Source: Enoplolaimus lenunculus
Lineage: Eukaryota; Nematoda; Enoplea; Enoplida; Thoracostomopsidae
Direction: 5' to 3'
Assembly (NCBI GenBank): GCA_030248215.1
Contig: JASANG010003984.1
Span: 62,001 to 126,000 of the forward strand
DNA: 64,000 nucleotides
Below the pieces are notes generated by a model. That model was given only the letters and a program-made list of their open reading frames with translations. It did not search any database and was not told where the DNA came from. Every line of letters starts with the position of its first letter. The stretch's first letter is position 1. Shown here piece after piece: positions 36,701 to 47,900 of the stretch. The position numbers and the translations under genes are program-made.

Positions 36701-39700
36701 CAAATTAGCTGTTAGCTAACTATTCAATTATCGTTTCTGAAGGTTTTTAGACAATTTATTCAGATTCCTTGCATCAAATACCTTTATTACTGAAACTAGA
36801 ATGTTTGTAACCCTAATAATTAGTGGAATATCTTAAAAAAGTACTAATTTAGGCTTAACCAATTATGCAAATTAGCCAGTGTGCAAGAAGAGCTCGTTCA
36901 AAGGCTCGATTGGCTGCACAAATTGCAGGCGCTGGTATCACTACAAATGCGCTGGCGTGCTCAATTATGCGACGGCAAAGCAAACACCGATTTGGGCATG
37001 TGATGATTGTAAACGAACAACACGTACTGCTCCAGCAGGTGCTCAAGGTACAAAACCAGGTCAGACACCCAGCCAAAGCATCAATCAAAAAGCCTTCAAT
37101 GTGCTTCAATGGAATGCCCGAGGTGTCAGATCCAAGGTCGCGGAGCTTGAGCACCTGTTGGAAACGGTGGAACCGGAAGTAGTAATGATACAAGAAACCC
37201 TGCTGAAGAGTGGAACAGACTTCAAAGTGAAGGGATACCAAGAACCCATTCGAAAAGATAATGAAGTGGCCAGAAACAACAACTCAACAAAACCCGGTGG
37301 TGGCCTGATCACACTGATTAAAGATGGCCTAAATTTCAAAGAAATCCGAAATGGAGTATACAACAGCAGAAACGACAAAACAACGGAATGGCAAGCAATA
37401 TCAGTCAACCTGAAAGACAGACCGCCTATCAAACTGGTCAATGTCTATGTCCCACCTATTACAAACTGCACCGACGACAATAGGACACAATTATTCGATC
37501 CAAACGGACTAATGGCAGACGAGTCTACATTTCTGGGAGGCGACTTCAATGGTCATCATGCCATGTGGGACTCATTCCAACCGCAAAACAAAATTGGCAA
37601 ACAAATGGTTGACTGGATGGATAACAAAAACATGATATCAATCAACAACAATACCGAACCGACCTTCTGTGGGTTTAACAACGCCTGTAGCAGTTCACCG
37701 GATGTCACGGTCATGCATACAAAATGGTTAGAAAAAGCAAAATGGAAAACGACGGACAGCATGGGTTCAGATCACAAGTCTATCCTTTGGTCGATCAATC
37801 TTATAAAACCAAAACCAAGGCTTATCCGAAAAACAAGATGGTCATTCAAACCCGCAGCGCTGGAGAACTTTAGATCCGCGCTAGAAAGAAAACTGGAACG
37901 TTGGGAAATCAACGAAAACATCACGATCGCAAACAAGAACTTCAACGAAATCGTAATGACAGAAGCCAAGCGACACATACCGCGCGGAGCGGTGAAAGCT
38001 GCAAAACCATGGTGGAGTCAGGAAGCCCAAAATTTGGTCAATGCCCGATTCGATGCTTTGGTTAAAGCCAGAACCACCAAAAAGCCTGAAGACCTGGAAG
38101 ACTATCAAAGGAAAGCCAAGGATGCTAGATACAAAATCAGGCACATGAAAAGAGACGCTTGGCGAGAAAAAGCAAGTAACTTCAACTATACAACAGAGCC
38201 TAGGACAGTATGGAGAATAGTTAAAGCAATTGATGGTAATCTACCAGCCGCGCCGTCTGGAAAACCGATGATCTCAGAGAAAGGCAGAGAACTGAGGACA
38301 GATGCAGCGAAAGCAGATGAATTCTGCAGAGTGTACTCAAAAGTCAGCAAATTGGAAAAGTCGAAAGAAGATAAAGTACACGAATACAATATCAGATCCC
38401 GTGTAAAAAATGGAAAGGCAGCGATCGTTGAAGAAGACATGCCTTTCAGCCTTAGTGAATTGGAGACTACGATATCAGAACTGAAAAGTGGTAAAGCAGC
38501 CGGAATCGACGAAACCACCAACGAAATGATCAAATCTTTCGGCGAAAGAGCTAAACGCATGCTAATCGAGTTATACAATCGATCATGGGACAGTGGTGAT
38601 GTACCAAGCTGCTGGAAAAAAGCAGTCATAATTCCAATCAGGAAGAAAGGAAAGCCTGTAGAATCTGCTGGTTCTTACCGCCCAATAGCACTAACAAGCT
38701 GTGTGGCGAAATGCATGGAACGTATGATAAAGAACAGGGTAAACTATATTATGGAAACTAAGAACCTATTCGACGAAAACCAAGCGGGCTTCAGAAAATT
38801 GAGATCAACCGAAGATCAATTGCTGAGGATTACCCAGGATGTGCTAGATGGCTTTCACTGTAAGAAAATGGAAAGAACTTCGATGGTGCTGGTAGATTTC
38901 TCCCGCGCATTCGATAAAGTGTGGAAAAGCAAACTCCTGGAGAAAATGATGGAACTAAATCTGCCACCCAAAATGATCTTCTGGATAAAGAACTTCTTAC
39001 AAGACAGACGAGGAAAAGTACAGTTCGGAGCCGCAAAAAGTAGATACAGGAAGTTTGAGGAGGGTCTACCTCAGGGCAGCGTACTAAGCCCAACCTTATT
39101 TACGATTTTCATCAACGATATCACAGTCGGTCTCCCTGAAGGTGTGAATTGCTCGCTGTTTGCTGACGATCTAGCGATATGGTCACGACACCGGAACATT
39201 GCAGAGATCGAAGACAATATGCAAGATGCCATGGACGCAATCGTTGAATGGAGTGATACAAACAAAATGATAATAAGTGAAGAGAAGACTGAACAGACGC
39301 TATTCACGACATGGAACAAAGAAAAAAGCGTTGTCCCGGAGATCATGATGCGTGGAAAACGTCTGACGTTTTCGAAGAATCCCGTCTTCCTCGGAACCAC
39401 ATTCCTTCAACATCTGAGTTTCAAAAACCACGCTGACAAGATCAAGAAGAGAATGAGTTTAAGAAACAATGTGTTACGTTCACTAACCGGCAAAGACTGG
39501 GGATGCAAAAAAGAAGATATGAGGCTTCTATAACAGTCATTCATCCGTTCTGTTGCTGAGTACGGGATCCCAGCATGGGGTCTGAGCATGTCAGAAACAG
39601 TAAATGAAACGATAGAAACAGCACAAAGAGAAGCCGCTAGAATCATCACCGGGTGTGTCAGAGGAACAAGAAATGACAGTCTTATGGTTGAAGCCGGGCT

Positions 39701-42700
39701 ACCACCACTGAAGTACAGAGCACAAGAACTAGCCAGCCTAGCCTTTGAGAAATCACTCAGACTACCCTCTGGAAACCCCCGGCGCCAAATCGTTGACCCA
39801 GAAAACAGAGTACCCAAAAGAACATCCAAAGTACAATGGCGGGACGAAGCCAAACGCCTTGCAGAAAACACTGGGCTACAAGGATTTCGAAGAGAGGAAC
39901 TAAAACCATTCCAACACCCCCCGTGGCTGAAATGGAAGACAACCACCTTCAACGAGGAACTCGCGACAACAGTGACTAAAGACATGCCACCAGAAAAGTG
40001 TAAACAAGCAGCAGAAAGTACTTTATCAAGTCTGCCGAAGCCCGCTCTCCAGTACTGGACCGACGGTTCCGCTGAAGGCGGAATCAGCAATGGTGGTAGT
40101 GGAATTCTGGAAATCAGTGCAAATGGAAACACCAGAGAACGATCGGTAGCGGCTGGACGTATTGCGAGCAGTACCAAAGCAGAAATTGTTGCCATATATG
40201 AAGCACTCAAAATGGTACAGAACAAAGTAGACAACAACGATATAAAGTATGACGAGGTCTGCTGGATCTGCTGTGATTCAAGATCTGCCATACAAAAGCT
40301 CAAGAAAGGACCTCATCTGCAAACCGACATCATCTGCAACAGGATGTGGAAAGAAATTTCACGCCATACCGAACAAAACGGTATAAAGTTCATATTCCAA
40401 TGGGTTCCTGCCCATTGTGACCTCCAACGCAATGAAAACGCAGACACGCTCGCGAAAAATGGTAGCGCCAAACACCAACAAGACGTACCGATCGACATAA
40501 GCTCTGCAAAATCTGTGATCAAGAAAAGATTCGCCAAGAAATGGGAACATGAACGAAAGCCAACCTTTGATATTGCGAAATTCGTGCCGGCTAAGCTGGA
40601 AAGTGGTCTCACGCAACACGCAAAACGAACACTTGCCCAAATGAGAACTGGAGGCAAATCCTTCTACCTTGCCAGCTTCAAGCATGCCGTGAATCCCAAT
40701 GAACCACCGCACTGCAAAAGATGCTTTAACAGTGACGAAACCATCGAACACGTGATGAAAGAATGCCATATTCTTCACCAGCGCAGAGAAGATCTGCTCA
40801 ACAAAGATGACCCGATGAAAACATTGTACGATGACCCAAAGAAAGCGTATACATTCCTGTGCAGGGCCGGAGTTATCTCCGACCGCATGTGACCTCATGG
40901 TCTCCAACCTTGAAATGAAGAAGAGAAGAAGAAAACGGACATCCACCTTTCGACTCCCAAGCACAAAATATAAAACGGTTCGCGATATTCCAAGCTTTGC
41001 GCGGAGTTCCGCTTCGCTCAATAATTGGCAGAATGCCATCTACACCAGGCGCTTTAAAACGCCCAGGTTTCAATGCTCCACCTAACCAAGTTAGGTGTAA
41101 CTACTTCATTAATTATTATACAATTATCCGCAGCGTTCATTCTAGGTATATAAATACTTACAGATATTAGTCTTGTTTACATTCTCACACTTAAAAAGTG
41201 TAACGCACTCAAACGATTATTGGCACATGTAATATGCTGAGTAGCGCGTAGTTAACTGATTTTTAAGCGTTGCAACTTTTATGCTAACAAGTCAGTAGCT
41301 ATCTAATCATTTACCCGTTTTGGAACTTTATAAACAATTTATTCAGTACCCACGCACCAAGAACCCATCATTACTGAAATACATCCCTTGTAACCCTAAA
41401 AATACATCCCTTGTAACCCTAATAAATAATTAGTGAAATACCGTAAAAAGTCTAAATTAAGCTTATATAACAAAATAAGCTAATAATGTAAAGCTGTACC
41501 GAATAAACGGCTCCGAATTTTAAAATCCCAATGCGAGGTTAATACCCCAGGATCATACGCTTTGAAACAAAAATCTTCATCAAAATCTGTTAGGGCGGTT
41601 CCTTAGATTCTCGCCGGTCAGACAGACGAGCGGACGACATTTACTTTCTACCCCCAAGTACAAAACACGCATCGCGAGACTCCCTGAGCTTCACTTAGTC
41701 TCGCTTGGCGCAGCAAAAGCGCAGAACTAAACACTACTTCATTTTTAAAAATTATATGTACAAATGACGTGAAAATATATCGAGTATGTTTATAAGTAGA
41801 CATTGGGTAAAGTGTCTTCAAAATGCTGTACGCTATTTTATATCTAATAGCAATCGGTGTTTGCAACAGGTTTTTGGTGGTTTAAACATAAAACATGACG
41901 GTCTGCCGACATCAACCATGCGCACAGCAACTCTTCAAAAATTCAAATATTTACCACTTGTGGCAGCATATAAGTGTTTGAACTCCTTTAAACATGACTT
42001 TTTAAACATACGTCTAGATCCACCTGCACTGGACTCCAGAGCCACGCCACAAGCGTTTGTAGTTGCTGATTCAATCGAAGGCCATTCCTCTTCATCGTCG
42101 TTTACAATCTGCAGCGCAAAAATGCATACTTGCAGATATAACAGTTTTCTAGTGGAGTCAGGTGCAGTCCAAAGTAACGTCTGCCGAATTTTATTCATGA
42201 CCATGCTTCACATACAAGAACGCCAACTGCTGGCCCATACTGTTGCACTTTCGTTTGTTGTGCGTGGCAATGTTGCAATAATAATATAAAATATACGGTA
42301 GTGTCGACTTATCGGCATTGGAAATAATCAGCACTTTTCGCACATAACAGTAAGTTGGAATGCTCTCTCGTTAGTGTTTGAAAAAATACGTAGTTAATAT
42401 GAACTGTTCCCATAAGATTATAATATGCTATGGTTGGTTTGGGTTTAAGTTTTCGCATTTATAATGATCTAATATTGTATCCTAACTGTTCTTTAAGCAT
42501 ATGTATTAAAATTATAATCGGAATTGGCTTTGGCAGCGCTATCAACATCTGTATGGGCGTATTTTCCAAATAACAGGCCAAATTTTCGTATGGGTACATA
42601 CCTAATATAATACTGAGTAAAGAGCAAACAATCGTGCTCGTATTTTAGTTGAACACTGCGACCAACGATCTGTATATTTAAGACATAAGCATACTAGATA

Positions 42701-43101
42701 CCTTTCGAACCGGCGGTTTTGCTATCATCATACTACCGGGCCCTGGACCTTCGAATTGTCCAACGCGCGGGGAATGCATACCATGTGGCAATCTTTCTCG
42801 TGTCAAATCATCGTTGTTGCGGTGCTAAAATTAATAAGCAAACTCACATAACATAACACCAATGTCCAAAAAAGTCCCAAGTTAGTCTTAAAAAATTTGA
42901 TCGATAGAGTCTTGATCACCAAGGAAGTGTCTCACTAGACAATGTAATTCTGTACGCTAAATTGCATAAAATATAAATAAAAACATTTAATACATATCTG
43001 TACCAGCAAAAACTTACAATTTCCCTGCCACGATAACCACCTCGTCTAGACTTTACTGGAAAATTTCGCCTTGCAGGTCGTCGAAAATCATCTTTGTCCA
43101 T
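27764..43101 (-). CDS. SMG9: SMG9, nonsense-mediated mRNA decay factor, 14-exon model
   Basis: SMG9 partners SMG8 and regulates the SMG1 kinase that phosphorylates UPF1. Exons (minus strand): 43018-43101, 42702-42824, 41955-42108 (least certain), 33770-34882, 33293-33462, 32822-32937, 32341-32452, 31735-31830, 30922-31007, 29439-29521, 28995-29102, 28673-28789, 28217-28334, 27764-27842. All introns are GT-AG, phases join without error, and the total is 2559 bp (852 residues). Recognition comes from RFLVVGVIGGQGTGKST (P-loop, residues about 556-572), TNGIYFHITNERVIVLDTQ, IAAFMLQVCHVVVVIMDW, RFIQTAEMLKPS and the C-terminal FHYAARMWDSVRKS, all close to remembered vertebrate SMG9. The N-terminal half is long, Arg/Pro/Ser-rich and probably disordered; human SMG9 is about 520 residues. 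SMMIAKPPVRK in exon 2 matches a human N-terminal patch. Confidence 0.94.
29958..30229. mobile_element. hAT-type MITE, family N copy 1 (SMG9 intron)
   Basis: TAGGGTAACACCGACTCCAC to ACCTTTGTTGCCACCCTG. The core ATATTGATTTATATGACAAG is shared with the copy at 48013-48340 inside GCLM intron 2. Its ends are GGCAAC-type rather than GCAACC-type. Confidence 0.7.
30237..30440 (+). repeat. tRNA-derived SINE, second family (SMG9 intron)
   Basis: The A-box-like CATAACTCGGTGGTTAGAGG starts it and a weak B-box-like GATACGAGTTTCC follows. The body is GCGTGTAGTCCAGCCGTGGTC and CTGCTTAACAAAAAGCAATC. It is antisense to SMG9. Only one copy is in the window, so the family call rests on the pol III-like head. 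Confidence 0.5.
31470..31563. mobile_element. hAT-type MITE family A remnant (SMG9 intron)
   Basis: CCAGGTCCGATTTAGGTATA, then GTGTAATTCAGTTCCGTTTG and a CACCCC end: only the right terminus of family A. Confidence 0.55.
32135..32262 (+). mobile_element. GGCCCGTAGCC-family MITE remnant (SMG9 intron)
   Basis: TTAGGAGGGGCATACGGTTG, then CTTACAAGCGATTTGACAAG and CCCCTCTGGCTACGAGG. Diverged ends. Confidence 0.5.
35009..36265. mobile_element. GTGGGACTACAT TIR element carrying a dead LINE piece
   Basis: The left terminus CAGTCGTGGTAGGACTACAT ... ATTGAGCGAACTCG (35013-35056) is inverted relative to the right terminus ending GTAGTCCCACTACGACT at 36265. Between them lies a minus-strand LINE fragment. 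It abuts a second member of the same family head-on at 36288. Confidence 0.55.
35212..36190 (-). mobile_element. Decayed LINE 3' part (RNase H and zinc knuckle)
   Basis: The minus strand reads VWVPDHSNVTGNDVVDELA, an RNase H C-terminal block, then IGPEPALLIC. After at least one frame change comes a 131-codon frame (35212-35607) with ILSGRCRLGYYLFRMKIV and CSECNVNETAEHFLCVCKRW, the cysteine/histidine knuckle of I/Jockey/R1-type LINEs. Upstream parts are too broken to read. It is a different lineage from the LINE at 36878. Confidence 0.8.
36211..36342. repeat. 55-bp-arm near-perfect palindrome
   Basis: The left arm 36211-36265 and right arm 36288-36342 are inverted copies with about three mismatches, around a 22-bp AT-rich loop (GGTATATATTGTACATAAAA). 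The arms are the termini of two TIR elements facing each other (core AGTGGGACTACATGTATTGA). Similarity continues outward for about 15 bp more on each side. Confidence 0.92.
36288..41045 (+). mobile_element. GTGGGACTACAT TIR element split by a LINE
   Basis: The left part 36288-36877 and right part 40937-41030 (CGGACATCCACCTTTCGACT ... CCGCTTCGCTCAATA) match the two halves of the LINE-free copy at 3302-3869. Compared with that copy, about 90 bp at the insertion point is missing. Confidence 0.72.
36878..40936 (+). mobile_element. I/R1-like LINE, 5'-truncated, one in-frame stop
   Basis: One reading frame runs from 36879 to 40892, interrupted only by TAA at 39531-39533. Domains in order: PHD-like zinc finger (C13, C16, H21, C24, W39, C41, C44; the first ligand pair is cut off); APE-type endonuclease (FNVLQWNARG with N79, LGGDFNGHH, SDHKS with D298 and H299); reverse transcriptase (YRPIALTSCVAKCMERM, VDFSRAFDKVW, GLPQGSVLSP, SLFADDLAIW with catalytic DD at about 763-764); RNase H (TDGSAEGG, KAEIVAIYEA, CCDSRSA, ENADTLA); and a C-terminal CKRCFNSDETIEHVMKEC knuckle. 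The 3' end is a GAAGAAGAGAAGAAGAAAA tail at 40917-40936. It is antisense to SMG9, in its large intron. The high intactness suggests a recent insertion. Confidence 0.95.
41240..41700 (+). mobile_element. GTGGGACTACAT TIR element, third fragment (SMG9 intron)
   Basis: Blocks AACAATTTATTCAGTACCCA, GTTAATACCCCAGGATCATA and GGTCAGACAGACGAGCGGAC parallel 3540-3840 of the LINE-free copy. Its ends are worn. Confidence 0.6.
42301..42701. other. SMG9 intron sequence without features
   Basis: Unique AT-rich intron between the second and the tentative third SMG9 exons. Nothing was recognised. Confidence 0.5.
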
Positions 43102-44434
43102 ACTGTCAGAATACAAATCCTATTTATGTATGACCTAAAATTACGGGTTAGTACGTATTTGAACTATTAAAACAAAGAGTTGAAAAAAGAAGTTCCATGT
43201 TTTGGAAAACGTGAATAATTTAGTTTCATATCACACGAGAAACTCAAGCATAAGTAAAGTTATGGCTAACAGTTATCGCTTGACACAGCAAAATAACAAT
43301 AACTGTTGGTAATGAAAACTTGCATTTGTTTTAAGAACTTTTCTGAGATTTTTGCCAATGCTTTATACAACTTTGTTCACAATTCATCTGGCTATGTATT
43401 TTACACTATACCACTACTAATATACAAAATAATCATACAATAACAAAAACAACAACAATAATATAATATTAATATTACGGTGATTTATTGATATTAAGAT
43501 TTCCTTTTTGAGATAAGAAGAATGAGACAGATTAAAATCTCACTTAAGAGTTACATACTCAATATACTGCCTACTTTAAATGCCGGCAATACATATCCGC
43601 GTATGCTGATATTCTTTTTTCATTTGACGTCCTCAATGTGTGACAGTACGAAATCGCAAATCTCGATCCCATTCTTACAGTGATGCTTATATATAAATCA
43701 CCAGCTCATATATTTTGAGAGCTAAGGATGACCCTGTGGTATCTGTATTACCAAAAACAAAACGTTCTTGCATATTCCATTTAAACAAATAGTATTACAA
43801 CACATTAGCCTTGCTAAACAATCAATATTTCCAAAATTCAGTATACTATTCTTTGTTGACTTAAAATGCTGCTGTATCAGCTTAAGGTTCGTGGCTGTGA
43901 GTGTTCATCGACTTGGAAACTTATCACTAAAATGAGGATAATACAAAGGTTCGCGCATTTTTTGTTGTGTAATGGTATAGCTAGTCCGCAAACTTTTACT
44001 GCGAGATTACTTCATTGCAATGTAATGGTTAAAGTAAACGAAAGGTTATTGCTTTAGTTATCCATAGTTAACGGATGATCGGGGTGGGGCTGCAACCCAC
44101 TCGGTTGATTCGGTACATTCCGCCATATTTAACTTGGCCACTCGAAAAATCCCCCCGGTTTGAGATTATATATACGTATAAAAACGAAAAGCCAAATAAA
44201 CAAGCTAGCGTCACATCTAAGCTTAGACATAGCAAAAGCCCGGTCGGCTCGAGATTGATGTGCACATGCAATATAGTGCATTGCATTGTATGCATGCTTT
44301 CTGGTAGCATACGGTCCCACTCGTTAGACCCTCACTGATAATAACAAATTCCTGCTATTTTAATCTAGTTTTCAATTTCTGATAATCTTTTGTAGATAAT
44401 TCATGTTTTCATGTTTATGCACGCGCTTGTCGGA
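43102..44434. other. Divergent intergenic region, SMG9 / GCLM
   Basis: It lies between the SMG9 start codon (43101, minus) and the SINE upstream of GCLM, so promoters of both genes should lie here. I see no TATA box in a convincing position. Several short frames (for example 43866-44057) have no recognisable homology. Confidence 0.45.
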
Positions 44435-44940
44435 ATATGTGCACGTAAGTGTGTGTAAAGCAAATGTTGCCATGCCTGTGCACATATACCGGTATAAGAA
44501 GTTGTTGCAATGGCCGCGTCGTGTAGTGGTAGCATACTTGGCTCGAGAGCAAGAGGGCCGAGGTGCGATTCCCGGCGTGGTCATTAACTTTGGCAAAACT
44601 TCAAACACGGGTCGTGCAGACCGTATAGTACCAACATGGAGGTCCCACCGAGATGGGCACTGCAAACAGCAAGCCCATGAATTCGGGTAGTTGGATTCGC
44701 GGTCCGGGACGACCGCCTGTAATAAGAGGGATGTCGGTATATGTGCACGTAAGTGTGTGTAAAGCAAATGTTGCCATGCCTGTGCCCATATACCGGTATA
44801 AGAAGTTGTTGGAATGACCGCGTAGTGTAGTGGTAGCACGCTTGGCTCGAGAGCAAGAGGGCCGAGGTTCGATTCCCGGTGTGGTCATTAACATTGGCAA
44901 AACTTCAAACAGGGGTCGTGCAGACCGTTAGTACCAACAG
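44435..44940 (+). repeat. Dimeric tRNA-derived SINE next to GCLM
   Basis: Two tandem units, each with ATATGTGCACGTAAGTGTGT, ATATACCGGTATAAGAAGTT, a 71-nt tRNA-like part (44512-44582 and 44816-44886) and CTTCAAACAGGGGTCGTGCA. The tRNA-like part has an A-box-like TAGTGTAGTGG, the B box GGTTCGATTCC, and a pairing acceptor stem (GACCGCG with CGTGGTC). The T stem is poor and the anticodon stem has a mismatch, so a working tRNA is unlikely. Only unit 1 has the GGAGGTCCCACCGAGA spacer. The same dimer is at 60692-61204. Confidence 0.85.
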
Positions 44941-44959
44941 CGCTGAGATAATTTGAATA

Positions 44960-47900
44960 ATGGCTAACAACAAACTCGATTTATCGAAATACAATCGCTT
45001 TCACATATATACATGCAACATAATTGCATGGAAGGAGTTACATCAACATCAAATTTCGAACCCGTCGACAGAACTTCGGCGATGCTTAAAGTTGCTTTTG
45101 AAAAGCGCTGCGCTTAGCGAATCAAAAGCGGAAACGTGTATCAAACCGTCAGATACCGTCGGCCTATGCTTGTGTAATCGTTCTTCACAACAACCGGGTA
45201 CGCTTAATGGAATGAATCGAAGTGATCTTAAGATTACTGTAAAGGTGCGTAGCGTGCTTTCTAATTGCGTTTTTCTATATATACAAGTAAACACATTGTT
45301 AGCAAATGGTATGCCTGCATCACGCGGATATAGTCTCTAATGTGATGCTCTAGTACATATGTACCTATACCTCTCAACAATTGCCGTAATTGTTCAGTTT
45401 TCAAATGAAATAACAAAGTTATTCCGAAATATTTAGAAGTCTGGGAGCTTACGCCAAATTAATGCATATGCTATTTTGTACGTGTATTTCGTTGTATCTT
45501 GTATGAGTAGTGTCAAATAAGTTGGGATTTATTGATAAGTTTTATAGGACGTGGCGCTGCCGGTTTCCCGATAAGCAATCTTTTGGAACTGGCCAGTTGA
45601 AGGCAAAAACTACAATGAAAGTAGACATGAAATTCGTTGCCAAAATTCACAGGCGAAATTAGTAAATTTGTACGGAAAGAAATCACTCGGAGGCAGGGCT
45701 CAGATATTACACCATCTGCTAAAATGCTAAGATTCATTGAGTTAAGTAACACACTAGCTTGGTGTTAACTCCCAAATCACGATCATCGTCGTTACCTAAA
45801 CAAGGCGGAATACAGAAACACCACCTAAACAAGGCGGGATACAGCAACGCCATAAAGACATGCAATGATTATAAAGTATGAAACAAGATAATAAAATTCA
45901 AATATACTAATTAATAAAACCGGCGACAAGAATACAAAGCGTACGCCAGGCACTAACATTAAACCCACGTAAGTAAGCGTACTATGCAATAAAAAAGTGA
46001 ATACAGGCTCTTGTGTTATTGCAGATTTAGTAAAACTCATCGTGCTACCGGATTCGGATAGCATACTATATTAAAATAATATATATTAAGTCCGTCAACA
46101 ATTCTATATTGGCTGTAATTTTTCTGAAAACTGAATTTTATGCTTGCAGTTTCAGAGTAAGCATGGTGGTACATGCCCCTTCAGATGAACATTAATGAAA
46201 TTCTTCAATCCATGAATAAAAATTAGCTAGTTTACGAGAAGATTGCTACTGAAATTTTCGTCTAGTTTCTCCCTCGCGAGCCTTTTCTCTTGATTTTATT
46301 TCAGTTACATTCTGGGTTATATATTGATATATATTGAAGCTCGGATGTGGGCGGTTCCTTTTCCTCTTCATTAGAAAAACTCAGTATTTAAAACAACAAC
46401 TTGTATGAACTTTATGTATCTACCACCGTATTCGTATATATTGTTTTGTAATAGAAAACATGGCCTGACGGGGGTGCGACGCGATTTAAAAATGACGTAA
46501 CTGTAGTTTTAGTGCTGAAAATCTGTTACCAAAGAATACCGTCGTTGGATTTTTATTTTCATTCGGAGCCGAATGTTTTTTAGTTGCACACCGATAAGCA
46601 TTTCGTCGACATTTTTATACTTTTTGATTTTTTTAGCTGACTTGCACTTGCAAGCTGTATACGTGCATATAACACTGCACAACATCCGATTGCTTTTATT
46701 TCTTTAAAATGTTTACGTGTCATCATACATATGCTTAAAATATATTAATATCAGTATATAATACAATACTTAAAATTTGCTGAGATAAGCAGTTACGTAC
46801 GTACGCACTTATTTCTATATAGTTAGATGAATTATATATATATATGTTGTAGGCCAATCTGCTATTTAGGCCAATTAGTAATTGGCCTAGGCCAATCTGC
46901 TATTTTATGTAATAGCAGTGTGGCCTGGGCTAAACTGCTATTGAACTTATGGACCAATCAGTTTTGTTTATTCGGATAAACGCAACCTTTAACCAATCAA
47001 CGATGGTATTACATCACTGATTTGCGACATCTCACAATCGATATTTGGCCTAGGCCAAACTGTTATTTGCTTCCAATAGCAGGTTGGCCTAGGTTGGTAA
47101 TTGGCCTGAATAGCAGAATGGTCTACGACATATAGGCGTGTGTGTAGTTGGCATGGTCAGTAATGCTTCAAATCAAATACTATCTAATTTTCTGAGCAAA
47201 GTTTTCGACAAGGTTTGGCAATGGTAAATTTAAACCGGTATTCTCTGAAACAACTTGAACTCCTCGAGCAAGTATACTAACTAAGTAGTTGCTGCATAAA
47301 ACTAGAAACTTAGACCGTTGTTTCGATATTGCCGGTTCAGCTCTATGTTTGCGAAGGATACGTATGTATAATTATGTATAATTTGATTGTAAAGCGCTCT
47401 TTTGACTATATAAAAGTGGGCAAGAACCGCATTGAAAATAGCAAAACTTTGTTGACGTAGTAATACGCATAAAATCGGATCGTATGTACCATTGTTTTAT
47501 TCTTTTGAAATTGCAGAGTTTCATTTTCAAATGTATATTTATACATATTTATTTCAAACAAATGTGATGTACGAAAGTGTCATTTTGTAGATGTGTTTTG
47601 TTTCAGTTGTTCCTGCAAGAATGGAATGCCGACTTGGTGCGTTGCGGTGTTGAATACATTCTTAAAGTGCTCGATACCGATCATATCGAGTCGTTAATTG
47701 TAGCATTCCCACCGTCTGAGTATGCATCTGACGTGCAATTGGACGATGATGTCACCGGTGATGACGTTGAAAATGACGCAATTTCCGCTGATGAAGCCGA
47801 ACACGATGATAATGAGGATGACTTTATTCAAAACGATGACAACGACGACAATCAAGATGAATATCCGAGTGCGGAACAAATTCAACAAATATGGCAGTCA

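Noticed and set aside
37106-41039. Minus-strand open frames across the LINE
   Set aside because: They are antisense shadows of the LINE polyprotein, which has all expected motifs on the plus strand.
41786-42289. A 167-codon plus-strand open frame
   Set aside because: It overlaps the tentative SMG9 exon on the opposite strand, has no recognisable homology, and lies within an intron.
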